64,000 nt of DNA from Przewalskia tangutica (Eukaryota > Streptophyta > Magnoliopsida > Solanales > Solanaceae). The stretch covers positions 54,693,794-54,757,793 of the forward strand of contig CM056733.1 in assembly GCA_029844215.1 (NCBI GenBank). The letters are read 5' to 3'. A program made the translations under genes and the position numbers. Below are positions 60,901 through 64,000 of this stretch, piece by piece; positions within the stretch are counted from its first letter, which is position 1, and each line of letters starts with the position of its first letter. A model generated the notes under the pieces. The model worked only from the letters and a program-made list of their open reading frames with translations. It made no database searches and was not told the origin of the DNA.

Positions 60901-63788
60901 CTTTGAACGTCAGTAGTTCGAGAAGGGTTGTACTCTGAAGGCAAATCCATGGTGTCTGGGCCAACGATTTCAGGTGATGCTTGCTGTAATTCAGCTTCAA
61001 TATTGAGCTGAGAGTCCATATGATCTATCATTGCTCCATCACCCTTGGAAGGAGGATAACCATAATCCATAGACACCCCATCATCAACATTTGCACGAGT
61101 AGAAGACAGACTAAGATGATCCTGATCCATCAAAGAGACATTTCTTCTAACAAAATCACCTTGAGCTATTTTTTGAAAAAAGGACCAGTGCTTTGGTTCA
61201 TGGTTCTCCATATTCAAGCTTAAACCAGTTCCATCAGTGTGTAGTGGGGCAGGCACTGGTAAAGCATCCATAAGTTTCGCTTTGGAAAATATATCAGCAA
61301 GAAAATCACGGGGAAAGCGGTCATTAATGTCAAAAAGAATGCTTCCATGCTCAAGTGTGCCAACAGGAACAGAGGGCTTGCCTATGGAAACTGCTTCTCC
61401 AACCTCACACTCTTTCTCAGCCAGAGAGAGTATTTGCTCTGCTGCTTTATTTTCCTCGGCTCTATTTGCAGATGCATCACCACAATGAAGCTCTGTCTGC
61501 CCCGAAGCAGATTCAGCCTGGACATTATTGCTTATGACATGATCATCTAGTCCAGATTTCACTTTCTCTGCATAAGTTGCAGCTTTCAGCTCAGGCTTAT
61601 AGATATCTGCTTCAGAAACTTCTCCACTGACACTCAACTCTAGAGATTCCTGAAGTTTTACCCCTTTCTCTGCAGTAGCACGTTGATTAGCAGACAAAGA
61701 TCTTCCAGAAGGTATAAAATGCTCAGTCTGGGGAGCCACATTCCTATCGTTCAATTTATTAACTGATTCTATGATCTGCTGTGAGCCTTCAGAATGTGCA
61801 TGGGTAATTATGAACTGTGAAGCAGCGAAATCATCCGATTTAGATAAACGATTGAGGCCGGGCTGTTCCCTGGGTATCCATTCAGAACAAAAAGTCCTTG
61901 GAGGAATTGATGGTTGTTCGTAGCTAATGCCATGTGGGTTAGCCCCTGGCTCTCCATAGCCAGCATTTGAAGTTCTACCAGATTCAGAGAAGCCATCTTC
62001 AGTAAATCTATCAAGTTTTTCTTCCTTAACAGCTTCAGGAGATGCTGAACTCTGCACTAGTTCCTGACTCTTGTCATTAATTTTAGATTGTATAACATCA
62101 TCTCCAGCAATTGCAAAAGCAGTGAAGGTCGATACATCAACTCTAGAAACGTGACTTGAGGTGTATTCATCCAATGGGTTTAAGGCAACAACTTTTTCGC
62201 ATTCCAAAGGCCACATTTCTTCAGGCTCATTTATTTTCTGTAACGAGCTTTCTGTCTTTAAATTTCCCTCCTCAGGCACTTCCTTCTCTCGAGTTTGATC
62301 TTTACTAAATTCGAACATCCTCCGGGGAGAGTTATCTCTTTTCAAATTCACTACTGCGGCATGTGTTTCTTGGTCATTCATATGTGAGCTCCGATAAGAC
62401 TGCTCGACAGCCACACCTCCTTTCCAATTCATGTAACCGTGTCCCGAACTTACAAGAAAGTTATCTGTAAGTTGTGAAGAGTTGGGTGGATGATAACCAT
62501 GGTTATACTGCACTTGCATAGACGGAAGAACCATACTTTTGCCATGTACACCTGGGAAGTTATCAACTGGGATGGAAGAGGGTATAGGTTGCCATTCAGT
62601 GCCACCATGATGTACAGTTTGACCCAAGTATCCTGGTTGACTGGAGTCGAAGGTATGTAATGAAATTGACACCCCTTCATGAGCAGATTGACTTGTTAGA
62701 GGCATGCCAATGACTGGATCAGAAGTATCAGCCCCTGCTACATGCCTAGCCACATGACCATTCTCCCCAGCAATTGTTGCACTGAGAAACTCATCCAGGT
62801 TATTTCCTGAAGTGCTTGCCAGAGCAATGGAGTTTCTTCTTGAACCAAAATCCATGCTATTGACAGCAATAATATACTGCATCTCTGAATCTCCTTCAAC
62901 ATTCTCCAGACCAACCAGAGAATCGTCCAAGTCACTGTAAGAAAAGAGAAATATCCACAATTTTTGTGATCCATCACCTTCTAATACATTACATTCCTCT
63001 ATCATATTCTGCAAGTCTTCATCACTAGAAACTGACACTAAAGCATCAAGATCCTCACCAGGAAGCTGATATTTTACTGTGTGACAATTGTTAAATATCG
63101 TCAACATCTTTTGCCTGAGTTCCTCCCAAGAAATATCATTGCTTACACGGACGAGGTGCGTATCACCTCCAACATATCTAAGTTTCCCATCACTTGGGCG
63201 AGGCATAATTCTACCACCAAAACTGCAGAGAAATTTCAACTTTGTTGATGTAATAGATCTAGAAGACATATGGCTTTGAATCCCATGGATGTTGTTATTT
63301 CTTGATGAGGCTTTAGTTCCAGTTTGCACAGATTGGTGGTTGCTTATCCCTTCATTTACAGAAGTACTAGACCCCTCGTGATGTTGAACTCGAGTTTTTC
63401 CAACTGAAGCGATCATGGAAATATCTGATCCACTTTCAGAACCTGCATGAGATATTCCATGTTTGTCCTTCAGGTCCATATAAGAAGTTGCACCAGTCCC
63501 CCCAGAAGCATGAGGAATGAGGTTCTGCTTTGGGGTAACTCTTTCGCGCATAAATTCCAGAGCGAACTCCTCGCCAGTCTGAATGGAATAGTGCATTACA
63601 GGTCTAGCTCCAATTGGTACAGTGAAATCAGGTGGTCTTATGTCTGTATTGATAGAACTGGATGAATCCTGTGAAAATCTCTGGTTTGAAGAACCAATGA
63701 CCTCTGTTCTAGTCTCTACAAAACTATAACCAGCTTGTTCAAAGTTATTTTGCTGTCCCGTCATGCCTTCTCCAAAATCCCTATCCAT
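54962..63788 (-). CDS. PB1-domain Raf-like MAPKKK (plant group B4), 8 coding exons, 1,299 aa
   Basis: Exons: 63,788-60,849; 60,736-60,656; 58,241-58,089; 57,680-57,517; 57,416-57,269; 56,699-56,577; 56,191-56,104; 55,164-54,962. All introns are GT-AG and the phases agree. The N-terminus has the conserved YSIQTGEEFALEFMRERV motif (about 67-84), then a PB1 domain (about 184-284, KLKFLCSFGGRIMPRPSDG to QKLWIFLFS) for oligomerisation, a long low-complexity middle, and a protein kinase domain (about 1,015-1,285). It shows GSGTFGTV (1,021-1,028), VAIK lysine 1,041, HFDLKCDN (1,141-1,148), DFG (1,165-1,167) and APE (1,189-1,191). HFD replaces HRD, as known for this group. Group B4 Rafs act upstream of SnRK2 kinases in osmotic-stress signalling; that role here is inferred. 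ATG 63,788 is the first in frame. No defect is visible. Confidence 0.93.
58897..59588 (-). mobile_element. 5'-truncated LINE fragment in kinase intron 2
   Basis: Minus-strand reading gives KVAFSWLASRGAIL, TTENLRKRRI, CWFMCKKFGEDVDYLLLHC (about 59,270-59,410), the zf-RVT C-terminal domain of LINE ORF2. The fragment runs to an A-rich end at about 58,897-58,915. The 21 bp at 58,876-58,896 and 59,589-59,609 match with two differences, an aged target-site duplication. Stops are present. It lies in the same orientation as the gene. Confidence 0.85.
60440..60600 (-). mobile_element. TRIM-like repeat remnant with PBS motif and hairpin
   Basis: On the minus strand TGGTATCAGAGCC (about 60,498-60,511) looks like a tRNA-Met primer site directly after a sequence ending in ATAT. 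Beside it, CTAACTCAACCCC (about 60,535) and GGGGTTGAGTTAG (about 60,557) form a perfect 13-bp hairpin. A small non-coding LTR-type repeat is the best guess; its ends are not defined. Confidence 0.45.
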
Positions 63789-64000
63789 ATTAATCAATTC
63801 TTAACATTCACCCTAGGAGACTTAAAACCCATGGAACAGAAACCAAGTAAGCACTTTCAATCTCAGCAGCAAGCTTTATTCTCAGTACGATGTTCTAAAA
63901 GGAAATGAGTAATAACTGATTTTATTTAGCTATCTCTTTTAGATATTTACAGGTGAACATTGATTGAGCAGTTAGGTAACAGAAGACCCTTGTAAATAGA
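63789..64000 (-). promoter_or_regulatory. 5' flank of the kinase gene (UTR, promoter not resolved)
   Basis: The 212 bp upstream of the ATG are non-coding. A TTCCTTTTAG-type acceptor near 63,898 (minus strand) could close a 5' UTR intron, as in many plant kinase genes. No TATA box is assigned, and the promoter probably lies beyond the window. Confidence 0.35.
63790..63807 (-). other. Possible 5-codon upstream ORF of the kinase gene
   Basis: ATGTTAAGAATTGATTAA ends one base before the kinase ATG (63,788). If it is in the mature 5' UTR, it could affect start choice or translation level. The transcript start and any 5' UTR intron are not known, so this is tentative. Confidence 0.4.

Noticed and set aside
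63789..63797. Kinase start at 63,797
   Set aside because: That codon is TTG on the minus strand; the first in-frame ATG is at 63,788.

Overview
This is nuclear DNA from a flowering plant. The only intact-looking host gene is a Raf-like protein kinase with a PB1 domain. It lies at the right end on the minus strand and has plant-type GT-AG introns. Nearly everything else is nested transposable elements: Tekay-type chromovirus, Tat/Ogre-type gypsy, Ty1/copia, L1-type LINE, hAT and a tRNA-derived SINE. The overall look suggests a large-genome eudicot, probably an asterid such as a Solanaceae member. That placement is inference.

Layout. From 1 to 22,744 runs a decayed Ty3/gypsy Tekay chromovirus (+) whose 5' LTR begins left of the window. 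It has been hit by a full-length LINE (3,368-9,561, minus) and by two solo LTRs of another long-LTR family (10,439-14,363 + and 18,778-22,346 minus). Each of these three insertions is framed by a perfect target-site duplication. The chromovirus itself cuts the reverse transcriptase of a Ty1/copia element (22,745 to about 27,333, minus), so the copia element is the oldest layer.

From 27,581 to 46,669 lies a Tat-lineage gypsy element (+) with gag, protease, RT/RNase H remains and an antisense ORF region. Its RT is interrupted at 31,237-41,937 by a non-coding Ogre-like element (minus, TSD TCACT) with 2.5-kb LTRs. That element contains an 85-bp satellite, hairpin minisatellites, a five-times-repeated palindromic motif, and a 73-bp micro-inversion that flips its LTR end and primer-binding site. 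A SINE with a 17-bp TSD sits at 46,938-47,161. A hAT transposon (48,005-54,497) with an 8-bp TSD has its transposase split by a third solo LTR (49,017-52,459, minus, TSD AATGT).

From 54,962 to 63,788 (minus) the kinase gene has eight coding exons that predict 1,299 residues. Its 2.4-kb intron 2 holds a truncated LINE and a TRIM-like repeat. The hAT element ends 465 bp beyond the stop codon, so the gene marks the edge of the repeat block.

I found no tRNA, rRNA, CRISPR or organellar DNA, and no clearly new functional system. The most unusual things are the PBS-flipping micro-inversion, the repeated palindromic motif in the Ogre-like element, and how completely the nesting order can be read from target-site duplications.
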